A stretch of 64,000 bases of DNA from Sequoia sempervirens (lineage: Eukaryota > Streptophyta > Pinopsida > Cupressales > Cupressaceae): assembly GCA_007258455.2 (NCBI GenBank), contig VDFB02270651.1, forward strand, positions 699,852,217 to 699,916,216. The letters run 5' to 3'. Below the pieces are notes generated by a model that was not told where the DNA came from, did not search any database, and worked only from the letters and a program-made list of their open reading frames with translations. The position numbers were made by a program, and so were the translations under genes. This document shows positions 47,030 through 60,757 of the stretch, piece after piece (position 1 is the first letter of the stretch; every line of letters starts with the position of its first letter).

Positions 47030-49440
47030 ATATTTTGAAGCATAATTCACTTGACAAAGGATATAGAACTACAAAATGGGAGAAACAATTGTTATAAGAG
47101 AACCAACAACATATAATCAAATATTGGAAGACCAACAGTGTCTACCAATCTTTCAACAAGCTGGATGGTTAGACTATTTTATGTCTAACAAAATAAAATG
47201 AAGTCATGATAAAAAAAATTCATCATGTTGCAAAATTATGAGGCTGCAATAAGAGGGTTGAGAGTGGATGCCTTGAAATCAGTAGTAGTAGAATTTTTTT
47301 GGTTGCCTAGGATAGAAGAATAATTTCTAGTAAGAGATGATGCAATCACAACAATGAATGACTTCACATGGCCAAGAGAGAATTTGGATTCCTTGACACA
47401 AGATAAAAATACTTTCCTTGCCATGGTTATGGGATTTTGTTGCCTCTTATATAGTTAAGTATTTAATCTATGATGGCAGACAATCTTTTTTATATACAAT
47501 GCATTTTAAACTTCTGATCCACCTACACCAACAAAGGCTAGTGAATGTTCCCAACTTTATGTATAATTTATTAAAGAGAATGCTTGTTGAATACAAAAGA
47601 AAAAGGAATCAATCTACTTTGTCACATTATTGTTTAGTCACCCTATTGATCAAAAGGAGTCTCATAATTCAATCCCCCAATGTTTCTTTAGAAGATTTTT
47701 TAGTTTGCAACAATATTAATGATATTATTGTGAGGCAAAGGGAAGAGGAAATAAATAGGGGCCAAGAAGCAAATGATCCTTCTATGACTACTAAAGAGGA
47801 ACTTGTACCCTTTTCTTCACCCATTGCATCACCTTCATGTAGCACTAGTGAGCAAACAAAGGTAGGAGTGCATGAAACACAACTTGTAGCTTCTAGGGAG
47901 CAGCCCATAGGACCTATGGAATCAAAAACCCCACCTCTACCAAAATCCCTTTTAAGCCCAAGCAACATAAAATGAAATGCATGACCTCTACATCTACACT
48001 CAAAAAGAGGCAGAGGAGGTCAGTACATCTAGAAAGAAGGTCATGCCATCTAAAAATTAAGGGCCCTACAAAAGGGAAGGCCAAGCCTCAAGAAGAAAGT
48101 TTGAAACATACTTGCAAGAAGAAAATGTTCCCAATGATCAAGCATTTTCCAAAACATTGCAATACATGTATCTGAGTAGCTACTCATACTCTAACTCTGA
48201 AGACTTGTTTACAGTGAGGAAAAAGCATAGACATCAAAATAGCCCTATTTCTGAAGAAGGGTTTGTTTCACCCACTGAGGCTGATGAAGAAGTATTTTTA
48301 GAAAAAGACAATGAATTATTTTTAAAAGGTAAAGATGAGGGTAAGGAGTTGTAAGAAACCCTATAGAGGAAAAAATAACTGGAAGAACAACTCAAAGAAT
48401 ACCAACAAAGGAAGAAGGGATTGGATAGTAGGATTCAAGAATTGGAGAAAAGGTTGCATGATTTTGAGTAGTAATGGTGAGGCTTGGAGAAATTGGCATA
48501 GTTGGCCACTTTTGAGACTAATAAGAAAACTCCACAACTTGAGAACCAACTTGAAGCTCCAAAAAGACTTAGAATTCCTACTATGGTTACCCTCGAGATT
48601 GAGCTATGGAACAAAGTAGAAGAATTCTCTCAAATGCAAAAGAATTGGGACAAAGAAAAAGTTAAATTGATAGCAATACACACTAGATAAACTAAAAATA
48701 AGGATACAAAAATTAGAAAAATAAAAGTAAAAAGGGAAGAAATGACAGATAAAGCAGTGAAAATTCTAAGATGTAGATTGCCTACTAAAGTTTACACCCT
48801 ATATTTGTAGAAGATTTTTTTTTTAATTTTAGTTCAGCTAGTTAATTAGCAACCTACTAGTTTCCCTGACTTCACCTATATTGTTTTTTGTGGCATACCA
48901 ACAAGCCACCCCAGATATGCAAGACCAATTGTGTGAATTTTACCTACATAATCTAGTCATTCCTTATGACTCTGCCTAGAACCCACTTATCTTTTTGGGA
49001 GATGTTCAAATCAAGGAAATGACCTCATTTATTAAGAATGAACATTATAGGGGATAGTTGCAAAGAGATTATAGTGAAAGGGAGAAGTAATTTCCCCTTC
49101 TTATCAAAGTAGAGGTAGAAGATCCTAAAGGGATGGTAGAGGAATGGATTGACCTGGTAGAGAGACAATGGTGGAGAAAAAGATTCTGGAATGTAGGGAT
49201 AAGGACTATAATTTTTTTCAAGAACTAACAATAGAGACAGGGAGAGAAGCACTTAACTTCTCTCAAGATAGATGTAAGGATTTAACACTAAAACTGAAAA
49301 AGAAGGAACCTCGTTCAATTTTCAACTACTTGGAAACAGTTAAAAGAGCTCACAAATATATCACATCCTCCTTTGAAAATAATATCACTTGGTTCCCCTT
49401 AAATTTCCATCCTCCTCTTCTCTTGTTTCCAATTCCACAC
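47030..49440 (+). pseudogene. Second transposon-associated protein, decayed
   Basis: Starts near EPTTYNQILEDQQCLP (47098), continues RGLRVDALKSVVVEFFWLP after a frameshift, then a 185-codon open block (47418-47975) with MHFKLLIHLHQQ...LLKRMLVEYKRKRN, then a Pro/Ser-rich tail. Frames at 48112-48690 add acidic and coiled-coil stretches (LEEQLKEYQQ, RIQELEKRLHDFE). The order (compact N domain, HFxLLxH block, low-complexity linker, coiled coil) is that of 12959-14671, and the HFxLLxH blocks look homologous. At least four stops or frameshifts make it dead. Function unknown; the family is mobile-element associated by context. Confidence 0.45.
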
Positions 49441-50999
49441 TAGACATGAAGAAGAGAGGAGATAGGGGTGATAGAGCATGCTAGATGGGAGAAAATAATA
49501 GAGCAAAAAAGGTTCTACCTAAAATAGGGTGAAGGGTTCACCAACACAGTGGATTGTAGGGAAGTCACATTGCAATGCAACCTAAGACCCTAAGCTATTT
49601 GAGGAGAATAAAAATCCAAGTTGGGGGAAGAATGATGATCCCGAAAAATGTTCAATTTCCTTGCTTTAGTTTCATTCTTTTTATCTTATTTTTGCTAAGT
49701 TTTAAAGACATTTCCAAACCTTTCCATTTACCTTAAGTGTTTTAAATCATTGAAGATGATATATTATATTAATGAATGAGTTTGTGATCTTTGAATGTCT
49801 ACACAATTTAGTAGAATTTTATGATTAATTATAGTTGTTAATAATGAAAATTCATTTGGAATAAGACTAACCCTTGTAGTAAAGAACATGTCAACATGCA
49901 ATAAAAGGATGTTAGTTCAACATAGTTAGAGGAGGTGATCAATCACAACACATACATATTCCTTGAAGATGATGTAGACGATGGTTTGAGGATGTGAATA
50001 TGAATATTCATGAGTCATTCCATCTCTTTAATAAATCATGGGAGGAAGAAGAGGTTTGTTCTAACAAGGGATAGTAGCCTATAATAAAGTATTCCTTGTT
50101 AGACATGCTTTCTAGTTATAATAGTCTTCTTAATTGATGTAGATTCGTTATCAGACTCTTACACTCTTACTTCCACCTACTGTTATTTTTCTACTAAGCT
50201 AAGAAATGGTCCTCTACCTACTTTTTTGGGAGAGTTGATAGTTGCTTATATTTTATTTTTAGTTTTTAAAAAGAGGACTCTCACAGACCTTGTATATATA
50301 GATGATCTTGTGAGAGACCGATTAGCTAAAATTTTGCATAAATAGATTAAGCATAAGATTTGATATGCTTTGTTCTAATTTTTTTATGTATGTTCAAATT
50401 ACCATAAAGAAGGATACTTCAATTTCATAATTTTTGAGTTAGTATTTGAAGGGAGACATTTTGGATTACAATAGCTCAAGAAAGGGCCATTTGAGGTACT
50501 GCAAAATCCATGTTAACTTAGATTATTAGTTAGATTGTGAATTATAATTTCTTAATTATAGTTTCTAATTTACATTATGTTGAAAGCTATATTGTAAATT
50601 CTAAATTGTATTTTAGAGTTTACATTATGTTGAATACCATTAACAATTAATTAAATTGGGTCACGTTGCAACATAAAGAGTCATTAGTTATAGTCTATGA
50701 AGGAATAGTCCCTCGTAGCAATTATTGTATATACAACAATTATAATTTACTTAGTATGTTTCTTATATAGGAGTTAATTCAAGTTAAGTAGCCTTAAGTG
50801 AATTTTATTTAGTTCATATACTTAATCAATTAGGAGGGTCTAGGATTCTCAACTGCACATATCTAGTGTCAGCATCATCTCAAGATTATGATTCCTTGGT
50901 TGGAAATTTAATGAAGCAACTCTAGAATAATGAACTACTTAATTTGGGAATCTATAGGTCTATTAAGTTGTATGTATGATATATACATTACTTAATTTA
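49441..50999. other. Spacer, no gene seen
   Basis: AT-rich. A TTTACATTATGTTGAA segment occurs twice (about 50570 and 50620). This may include the leader or LTR of the gypsy element that starts at 51000, but I cannot fix its ends. Confidence 0.35.
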
Positions 51000-53460
51000 A
51001 AATAGGGGAAGCTCTACACATACCAACCTCCACAATATTTCATTCCTCTAAATCAACACCAACACCAACAACATATAAAAAAATACACTTCCACAAGTGT
51101 ACCTCCATCCACATCTACAAATGAATTGGGAAAATAAATTCAAGAGTTAAGGAAAACAGATACAAACATGGGGAGGGGTCACACTAAGAAGAGCTATACA
51201 TTGGAATATGTATGACCCTATCCTTTTAAAAATTCTTTGAACATGATACCCTTCCCTCTAAACTTTGAAATGCCTAGATTCAACAAATACAAGGGATGAT
51301 GTGGTCCTAGAGAATACATAAGAGAATTTTACATAGCCTGTCTTAAGGTGTCTTATAATGATACATATCTAATGATCCTCTTTCTTATAATCCTAAGTGG
51401 TCAAGATATTGAGTGGTTTTCATATTTACCTCATGGGATCATGACATTTCATGAGTTGGTAGATAAATTCATTGCACAATTTGAACATGAAATCTCCATG
51501 ACTAATTTATGTAATGTAAAACAAAATTAGAGAGAATCCTTTGTTTCCTTTTTATAGATGTGGAGAAACATGGCAAGAAAATTTCCCCATCCTATTCCTA
51601 GAAAGCAACTAGTTCACATTTTCACCCAAAACCTAAACAAAGTATTTAATGTGCTAGTACCTTTGATGAGATCATTGAAAAAGGGATGGAAATTGAAAAA
51701 AGCTCTCATTGCTAAGGGTCTTGTTATTTTTCTTAAATAAAAAAAGGATGATCCTTCAAAATCTAAATTCAAGCCTAGAATTTGGACCAAAAACAAGAAC
51801 ATTGTCAATGATGGTGTGGTTGATGCAAAATTAGTCCAAAATGTTCAACCTATGCTACAAGTGGCAGAAAACAATCCTCAAAACAATCAAGGTGGTAGAA
51901 GAACACTTAGGAAAAATAATACTCCTAAAAGGAAATGCACTCCTTTAGAGGAATCTCTTGAATCCACATTGAAAAAGTTGGTCCAAGCTAAGCTTATCAC
52001 ATTGCATAAAGTGAGAAATCAAGAACCAACTATTAAACTTCCATGGTACAAAAAAATGGATATTGTGAGTACCATTAGGATCAAAGGACATAAAAATTCT
52101 AATTACAAATTAAAAAATCTTATCCAAGACCTTATAGATCAAGTTGATGTTGGCATAGAAAATACACCTTTAACTGATGATGATCTCAAGATATTCAAGA
52201 ATCCTATCTCTGATCATGGAAAAGGGGAACCTTCAAATAAAATATCAATCCTAAAGGAGCCAATTATATGGTTGTCTCTTATGATTATACCATAGCTCAT
52301 CTAGGGGAGTCCTTTCCTTGTGCTTTTACCATAACCCCTATAAACAAGGATCTTGAGTGTCCAATAACTACACATAGGGGTAAACTAAATATTGAAGGGT
52401 ACCAATCTGCATCATCTTCCAGATATGATTATAATCTCTTGGATCATCTAAAGAAATTCCCAACAGAAATATCCATTCTTAAGACATAGATATTTATTAA
52501 TTTCAATTCATGGTAGGACATATTTCAGCTCCCCATCATTTAGTGTTTACTGAAAAAGACCTTTCTGTCGATAATACATCTCATAATGAGGGCTTATACC
52601 TAGAAGTCTTCATTCATAAACATAAAATCAAGAGTCATGATTGATGATGGGGTAGGCCTAAACATTTGAACCCTCCAATTAGTAAAAAAAACTAGGATAC
52701 TCTGATGGTGTCATTAATACTCAAAATAAAATCACCATAAAATCTTATGATGTTGTTGAGCATGAATCTGAAGGAATAATAAAATTCCCAATTCAAGTTG
52801 GCCTTGCTACAATGGATATTGTTCATCAATTCTTGGACCTTGATCTCCCATATAACATTCTTCTTAGTTTTCCATGGATATATTCCTTGCATGGCATTCC
52901 CTCTACATATCAACAATACCTAAAATTCCCTTATAAGGGTGTCGAAGTCACTATTTCTAAAGATCCTTTCCCTTTTTAATATTACAAAAACTTAGAAGAA
53001 AAATATCATAAACCTGCCCAATTTCCTAACAAACAAGGAATCCTCATCATCTTACATAGACCCATCCACTTTATTCTCATATTTTGATAAACATACCACC
53101 ATTCCTGAGATCAAGGTTCAAGTTGATGACAAATGGTTTGGAGAATATAATATGAAACAAGATTTCTTTGTGGCCCAACTTCCTCTTTCACCTAAAACAT
53201 ATGATAGACCTAAACCTATGCAAGACATATCAAATATGATTATCAAATCTAAATCTACCACATTCTTGCATTGGGGTGAATTAGAAAAAGAAAACATTGA
53301 AGATGATGTCTCAACATGACTATATAAGGATGAGGAAGATCCTATACCTATCCTACCTATAAAAAGATATCCTAAAGGCCTTCACATAATTAAGAACATG
53401 GGTTATCAAGGTAAAGGCTTAGGTTATCAATAACAAGGAATTACTGAAACCATATCTATC
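51000..53460 (+). pseudogene. Ty3/gypsy (TAT/Ogre-like) gag-protease relic with G-patch
   Basis: In order: gag start PFPLNFEMPRFNKYKG (about 51245-51290), REYIREFYIACLKVS, the capsid block WFSYLPHGIMTFHELVDKF, RWR-like MWRNMARKF and PIPRKQLVHIFTQN; then GHKNSNYKLKNLIQDLID (about 52085-52145), the usual gypsy segment before protease; protease-like SRVMIDDGVGLNI (near 52630), with the expected D-x-G seen as DDG; then GIIKFPIQVG, LPYNILLSFPWI and HGIPSTYQQYLKFP, conserved in plant gypsy polyproteins; last, MGYQGKGLGYQ (about 53400), a G-patch-like motif known at this place in TAT/Ogre elements. Many stops and frameshifts. The reverse transcriptase is absent because an LTR element begins at 53513. 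Confidence 0.75.
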
Positions 53461-53733
53461 ACAAGAAGACATAATGAAGTAGTCTTGAATATAATTCCCA
53501 TAACAAGGTACTTGTTGTGCATATTTTGTACACATGCCCTGCCAAAGCCAGGGACCCCCTTTTTTCGCTTTTACCTTGCTCCTGTTGGCTTGGTCCCTTC
53601 TCGCTTGATTCACTTTTTCCTTCATTTTTTGACTTTGGGGACAAGTTTCCTATGGATTTGGGATGTTTCCGTGATGCCTAAGTGAATTTCCAAGGTTTTG
53701 TTAAGTTTTAAGAAGTTGCAGAAATTTCACCGT

Positions 53734-53873
53734 GGGTTGTCGTCTATGGGTTTTCGTGTGTGGGTTTTTGTCTATGGGTTTTTGTGTGCAGGTTTCCATC
53801 TATAGATTTTTGTGTGCGGGTTGTCATCTATGAGTTTCTATGTGTGAGTTGTCGTCCACGGGTTTTCGTGTGT
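53734..53873. repeat. 14-bp minisatellite, 10 units, in 5' LTR
   Basis: Ten exact-length units of GGGTTTTNGTSTRT type, alternating endings in CTAT and GTGTGY, so a 28-bp higher-order repeat is visible. Confidence 0.92.
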
Positions 53874-54274
53874 GGAATGTTGGTTTTTTTATAGCGTTGG
53901 ACCCTACAACTTCCACCTTCCAATTTTTTGCATTTCAAAAGAAGGGTACAAACTTTAAGTTTTCAACATCTAGGGCCCGTAAAATAGATGTCTCCATAAT
54001 CCTAAAGGGGTTTGAGCCAAATTTGCTAAGTGTTTAGCATTGCAAAAATTTCACTATAGGAAGCCATCTGCGGGTTTCCTCCATAGTAGTCCATTTGTGA
54101 AATGTCATTTTTAATGTCAGACCCTACGACTTTTGCACTTCAAATTTTTTTATTTTTCAAAATGATTCAAATCTTAAGGAAATATATCTACACTCTTTCT
54201 ACCCCTTTTCCCATGTGCTAAAATTTAAAATCTCAAATTTACTATTTTTTGTAACTTTGCGGTAATTTCACTGT

Positions 54275-54372
54275 GGGTTGCTATCTATAGGTTTTCATCT
54301 ACGATTTTATGTGTGCGGGTTTATGTCTGTAGGTTTTTGTGTGTGGAAGTCCATCCGTAGGTTTCTATGTGC
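54275..54372. repeat. 14-bp minisatellite, 7 units, in 5' LTR
   Basis: Same unit as 53734-53873, more degenerate, with GGAAGTCCATCCGT variants. Confidence 0.88.
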
Positions 54373-54947
54373 AGAATGTTGTTTTTTAATGGCGTCGGAC
54401 CCTACGACTTTCGCATTCCAATTTTTTGCATTTTTTGAAAGGGGTTAAATCATTGAGGAATAGGTCTAGGCACCCTTCTAATGCATCTTTCATGTGCTTA
54501 ATTTGAAAAAAATGAAAATTGCTAAGAGTTGTGGCTTTAAGGAAGTTTCCCTGTGAGTGGCCATTATTTCACCATCATTCTTTGATGACAAGTTTCGCAC
54601 ATCCTCCCACCATGCGGACCCCAAGCCCGCTTCACCACTGTTGGTCCTAAGACATGCAAGTCATAGGATTGTAAGTAAATCACTCTGATGGGTTTTCCCA
54701 TGCAGGCTACCACAGTTGAAAGTCCACCCTGTTAAAGTTGTTCCTTAATGGCAAGTGCTTAGCACCTCTCCACTGCTCATAACTCGCATTACTCGACTCT
54801 GAGGTCTGCAACCTCCAACTTAGAAAGAAAGTGAACTCATGAAGGAAATTTACCATGAGGGTTTCACTATGCAGAACTCTGTATGTGAGGCGTTGTCCAT
54901 CCAACACTGCTATTTAATGACAAAGCATCAACGTCCTTCCACCCCAC

Positions 54948-57100
54948 GGTTACTACATCCTTCAAACCTGCAATTACACTAAAGCCTAATCTTGCAGCCT
55001 TGAATTCCTCATAGCCAATTTTCACACATGCCTAATCATTCCATGGGAGATTTTCTCATCAATCAAACCATGCGAAAACTTCCATGCGGATGGCTATCTG
55101 TAGGATTCCATGATCTCGACACCGTTCTGATCCGACTTTCTCCTAACGGCTTCCACCTAGGGGAAACTCGCACCCCTGAGCCTACATTTGTATAAATGAC
55201 CCAAGCAAGCTCCAAATGTTTAACAATGATGAATGTTGTGATCTTCTAAGGGTATACAAATGGATCTAACTATGAATTTGTAGGATTTAACTAGCATTTG
55301 CCATGTTGATATATCAATGCACTTATTGCACTCTGTGTGTACAAGATTTATGGAGTCTATTGAGGGATCATTAGGGAAGCCCATGGGAAAGAGTGACAAA
55401 GGAAAGAATCCTGCAAGGGCTCCAAGAGGAAAGGAAGAAAAGGAACAAATAAAGTATTTGTTCCACAAGGTGGAGTGCACCTCCAAGGTCACCTCCACCT
55501 GGGACACAGTCTTAGACACAAACCTTGGGCATGTGAAAATTGATGAATTCAAGTAGAGGGTGATGGTCAACCCTGCTACAAAAGATGTGTCGCAAAGGAT
55601 TGAATATGAAATATGCCACCGGAGATCTGAGGTTACCAAAATAGAGGTTCTTCTTATCCATGAATGCATTCCAAAGAAGTCAACATTGAAGAATCAAGGA
55701 GCTTTCCACCAGAATCAAGAGCAAGAGGAAGTTGTTCTATACAAATGATGATGGTAAATATTTGTCCATTGGGATTAGGAGCAACATATTTTCTTCTTAG
55801 TGACGCAAATCTGCAATTGGATTTACTTGATTGAATGAAGAAATGTTGTAAACACATCAACAAAAAGATATATTTCAATAGTTTTCAGCTATAGTAGAGA
55901 AGGAAGCTAAAAGACAAAACAACTACAGTAGCTATAGGACAAAATAGACTAACAAATAAAATAGGGAAAAAGACAAAAGTCTATTTTTATATTGTGAAAT
56001 ATTAGGGGTAGGTGAAACCCTAAGTTATATTGAATTTGGGCCACTCATTGCAAATTAATCTTGGCCATTCATTTCACTTTTGGAAAGCTATAAATAGGGG
56101 CTTGCTTCTCACTTGTAAGGGGGTGGTGAATTGTTGTAAAGGAAATATTGAAGCAATAAAAGGAAGCATTGCATTGAATTTGGGTGTTTGCTTTGAGATT
56201 GCTCATTTTGCATGCATGATTCAACCTCCATGTTATTTTTGTTTGTTAGTTTCTTGAATATCTTTAATGGTGGTTGTTGTTACAATACTGGATGCACTTC
56301 CAACTCATGCTTTTTGTGGTTTGTTAATGATGAATCACTTTGCAAAGCTATTATGAGATAATTCATATGTCACACTTTAGTTCAATTGTATGTTCATGAG
56401 GTGAATGCACAATCTGAAAATCTGCAAGCCTTAGAAGATTACACTAGTTTTGTGTAGCTATAGGTTTCTCTTGGTCAAGAAAAACTTAGTTTTATGGGAG
56501 TCTGTCTATTGTAGCATCCTCCATTATTACTGTTCATTCTAGTTTAGATTTAGAATAGCTCTCTTAACCCTTCTCCTTTTTATATTTCTTTTATACCTTT
56601 ATTAGTGTAGGATTCCAAGCACCATAACAGTGCCAAATTTGGTGATTGAAGAGAGTTTCAGCTTGTTATTTTGAGTGAGCAGCCACTGTTCATTCATTTC
56701 CAACACTTTCAAACTCCATTTGTAGACCCAAACTCCCATGCTTTGTGAACCATAAAGGCCTCCTTGTGATTACCAGCAAATCACATCAACCAATTGAACT
56801 ATTCCAAGCATTGTCATGACCTAACATCCAAGAGACCTTGGGGTGATTTCTAAAACTTAGTTGCAGAAATTACCTTTCAAGAGAGATAGCATACTTATAT
56901 GTTGTCTGTGTTGAGAAGGTACAAAACACCCATCAACATAACTGGTGCTAGAAGGAAGGCCTAGCTGAGCACTAGGCTACAAAGTGGGAAGTTGAATGCA
57001 CCTTCAAGTAAAATCTGAGATAGATAGATCTCATCATAAGCAACAAATTTTAAAATCAAAAAATTGGGAGATAAGCAACATTTGAGCTGAGATGGAGTAG
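54948..57100. other. LTR element interior, no recognised domain
   Basis: Contains a 79-codon plus frame (55317-55556) with a basic KGKNPARAPRGKEEK patch and AT-rich leader-like sequence. No gag or polymerase motifs recognised. Confidence 0.4.
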
Positions 57101-59280
57101 CAACTTCAAGTCAATATCACTCAGCTTCAAGAAAATTTAAGTAGGATATTGAACCAACCATTGCAACACTTTGCATTGTCAGACAAGTGCAAAATTCATA
57201 AGACTTGCAAGCACAATGAAATGGAGTGTTTAACATTCTTGGGCAGAAAATAGATGGCACTGTAGGGATAAATCTTCTTTTGGGATGTGCAACAACCTTT
57301 GGCTCTTGCTAATCTAGAAGAAGAACTTGTTGAAATTGCAACCAAGGCATTTGAAGAGATGATCAAGGAACAACTAAGCATCGAGGACAAATTGAACTTA
57401 GAAGAAGTACTGATGTTTGGGTGGTGCAAGGTCCATAATGCACCTCACTCATAATTCACTTGCTCTTCATGTGCATGCATCATTGATCAAGTTAGGAGTT
57501 GTTCGGACCAGATTGGGCAACCAACTCCCAATGAAGAACAATCATCCACTCAAGCAGAAAAATAGTTAGCAGTCGAAGGGCAATACACAAAAGATAAATC
57601 AGAAGAATTTGCAATAGTGCATGCTAGGACAACCAACACAAATACTAAAGACCAGAAAGAAGAAGAGGCTGAAAGCCTTGGGGCAACAAAGAATACTAAT
57701 GAAATCTCAATTGAAATGGGATTAGAAGACCTCTTATCAATGGATGAAGGTAGTTAGGCCTTTGAAAAGGAAGATATGAGGGAGTGGAAACAACTACAAG
57801 CTGAGGCTGTCCACTATCAGACTTCCTCCCCAAGTGCTAATGAAGATCCAATGGTGGAAAGATATAATGAACTCGTCTCAAGACTCATGAGGGATTGGTC
57901 AAACTTGAGACACCAAGTAGATTTGGAGGTGTTGTTGCTACCAGGTTGGTGTAGGCTCCATGATTCGACACACTCAGAGTTCACATGCAAGTTATGTCAA
58001 GAGTTCATCAATCAGGTTAAAGAATGAGTAGAGCAACCAAGTGCACAACTTCCAATGACTGCTTCCAGGATTGAGTCAAAAGTCCAAGAACTAGAACCAA
58101 GTGATGACTTAGCTGAGGGTAGCTCCCAAGAAGGTGTTGGGACAACAATGAAAGAAGAACGATATAGTCTCGAACCTCCATGCGATGAAGCGGATCAAAT
58201 GGGAGTGTTGTCCATCGATCACCAAGATTCTTCCCCTCTTGTCAAGAATTTACATACGATTGATGATAGACTTTATGAGGAATTCTCAGAGGGAAATCAC
58301 TTGCCATACTTTGATCCCCTTGATGAGCCAATCTCACTTGCTGATTTCTTCCCACTTGGAATTGTGCCACAGAGGTATAGCGACACTGAGGAAGAGTACA
58401 TTTTAGATGTTGGTAGTGATGAGGATATATCACTCAAACCTCCAGATGGTGAAACATTAGAGCTTCTAGAATGGGAAAGGGACTCTGCTTCTATCTACAA
58501 TGACAATGGACTAGAGGAAATAAGTGAATATCTTGGTAATCCATATGAATTGCAAAGAGAAGAGGACCAAGGCAGGGAGGTCTTAGAGACTACCCACAAG
58601 GGTGATATACTATTCCAACCACAAGGACAAGTTGTAACAAGGAGTCTTTTTGCCTTGCCTATTGTTGATCCTCCTACATATTTCGAGGATTGTAACAGGA
58701 CAAATTTTTCCATATCATGTTTTTATGATATGAGGCACTATCAAATTGAAATTAGCATGAGGGAAATGGAATGGGACAATGTACTGCCTTTTGAGGGCGA
58801 CAATCAAGTGGAGCCATGGACTATGGAGGATCAATGAGATGAAGTGTATCTCCTTGAGGAAAAATTGATGGAGGTTGCAGGTCCCACTGGGAGCTTAGAA
58901 GAGAATTGTAAGGCAGTTGGGATGCTACACCACTAGCTGCATCTTCTAGAAGTTGTCAATGCATGGTTCGATCATGCCACACCTACTCCAGATCATCAAA
59001 TACTACTCCCATCGCATGACGACATCTAGGTTTTATCTTTCCCTACTTGTATGGATGATCATGATTATCATTTTGGTTATGGGAATGAGGGAAGATGAAC
59101 TTTTTTGTGGGTTGATGACGAACTTGACGAACCGCTTCAACTTTTAGTTTTTCCTGAATGTGTTATTGAATTTGAATGTTGTGTCATAAAGCTTTCTTTT
59201 TTTGAATATAAGGATGAGTTTGCACTACTTAGAACTATAACGATCACCCTACTACTTGTGCATGTGTTTCAAGGTCTTAC
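57101..59280 (+). pseudogene. Long decayed retroelement ORF with repeated Cys/His clusters
   Basis: One frame (frame 2) can be followed for about 725 codons through stops including those near 57251, 57467, 57755, 58025 and 58838. Three clusters look metal-binding: DKCKIHKTCKHNEMEC (57182), GWCKVHNAPHS, stop, FTCSSC (57419), and GWCRLHDSTHSEFTCKLC (57953). The last two share the spacing C-x2-H...C-x2-C and a following I-x-Q-V, so they are an internal duplication. Between them lie acidic linkers. A 260-codon open block (58055-58837) is acidic (SDTEEEYILDVGSDED) with no known domain, and the end has YHFGYGNEG and WVDDELDEPLQ. Because it lies inside the LTR pair, it is probably a gag-like or accessory protein. 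Not recognised. Confidence 0.45.
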
Positions 59281-60383
59281 AAGCATGAGTATCAGTTTTC
59301 TTTTTCTGAACTTGGTTCTTTGTAAATCTTTTTATACATAGTTTGGTTTGGTTAGTGTATGTTTCATGTACATAGCTTTCCTTCCTTCTTTCATTAGATT
59401 AGTTGGTTTGTTGTAGATTAGTTTTCTTTTGAGGAGTTTCCTTTATGTTTTCTCTTGCTTTCTCACTTTGGTTAGCTTAGGTGGTTGCCTTAGGTTAGTT
59501 TCCTTTCTGCTTGCTTCTGTTTACTTTCTTTTCTTCCGCTTTGCTTTTTCTTTGCTTCTTTGTTCAGGGTCCCCTATTTTTCTGCTGGGTGTGTTTGCAT
59601 TCACAACAATCATTTTATTACCTGGGGTAGTTCTAAGTATTTCCTTGAGAAACTTTAACCAAGTTTTTAGAGTGGACGATAAAGGTTTTATGTTAGTGTC
59701 AAGTGACCTAGATGTTTGACTCAAAGTGGATAAGTCGTTGGTTTATCCAATTCTGATGTATTTTGAAATCTTATATCTATCACACATATTAATAATTAAG
59801 AGGTCACTGTGGGTCCTTTTGTGAAGTCTAGTTAAGTGAAAAATCTAAAATTTTGCTTCAGCGCCACTATGATTCTCAACCCTGAGTGCAAGCTTCACTG
59901 CTTGTGGGTTGAAATAAAAGAGAAAAGAAAGATCAAAAGAAACAAAAAGAAAGAAATAAAGAAAAATAATGAAAATAAAAAGAAATAAAAATCAACTTTC
60001 AGGAGGATCCGAATAACTCTACCGGGGCCACGGACACCCAACTAGCAGTAGAGCAATGTTTGGGAGAATCACAATGACAACTTCGTCATGGCTATGGACG
60101 CCTATCTAGTAGTGGAGCAATGTCCATGATGCTTTTGGAGTTAGAATCAATCACATAGCTTAACTTGATGAAGCTTGGGTTCCTATAGTGACTTAAGAAT
60201 GGGAATGAATACAATTGCACACACTTGGATTTTCAACATACAGAAGGTTGGGTTGACTAGTGATTTTGATCCTTTGGTCGAGTGTTTGGTTCGTTTGTCC
60301 TAGCATGAGGGTGAGATTCTGAGTTCATGATTCCAGTTTGTCATCTAAATGCTCTAGAGCATTTCCTCAGCCGAGTTGCCATT
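59281..60383. other. 3' part of LTR element interior
   Basis: T-rich stretch (59330-59600), an A/G-rich stretch (59935-59995), and an imperfect duplication of about 75 bp: GGCCACGGACACCC with AGCAGTAGAGCAATGTT (about 60027-60060) and GGCTATGGACGCCT with AGTAGTGGAGCAATGTC (about 60090-60125). Confidence 0.5.
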
Positions 60384-60603
60384 TGTTGTGCATATTTTAC
60401 ATGCACGCCTTGCCAAAGGCAGGGACCACCTTTTTTCGCTTTTTTCTTGCTCCTGTTGGCTTGGTCCCTTCTCACTTGCTTTGCTTTTTCCTTCATTTTT
60501 TGACTTTTAGGATAAGTTTCCTATGGATCTGGGATGCTTCTATGATGCCTAAGTGAACTGTCAAGTTTCATTAAGTTTTAAGAAGTTGCAAAAAATTCAT
60601 TGT

Positions 60604-60757
60604 GGGTTGTCATCCGCGGGTTTCTGTCTGCGAGTTTCTGTGTGCGGGTTTCCATCTGCGGGTTTTTGTGTGCGTGTTTCTGTCCATGGGTTTCCCTCTG
60701 CGAGTTTCCATGTGTTGGTTGTTGTCCACAGGTTCCCGTATGCGGGTTTTTGTGTGT
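60604..60757. repeat. 14-bp minisatellite, 11 units, in 3' LTR
   Basis: Eleven units of GGGTTTCTGTCTGC type, one more than the paralogous array at 53734-53873. Confidence 0.92.

Larger units (their letters stand above)
53513..54947 (+). repeat. 5' LTR (part that matches the 3' copy)
   Basis: At least 1435 bp; includes minisatellites 53734-53873 and 54275-54372. Confidence 0.75.
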
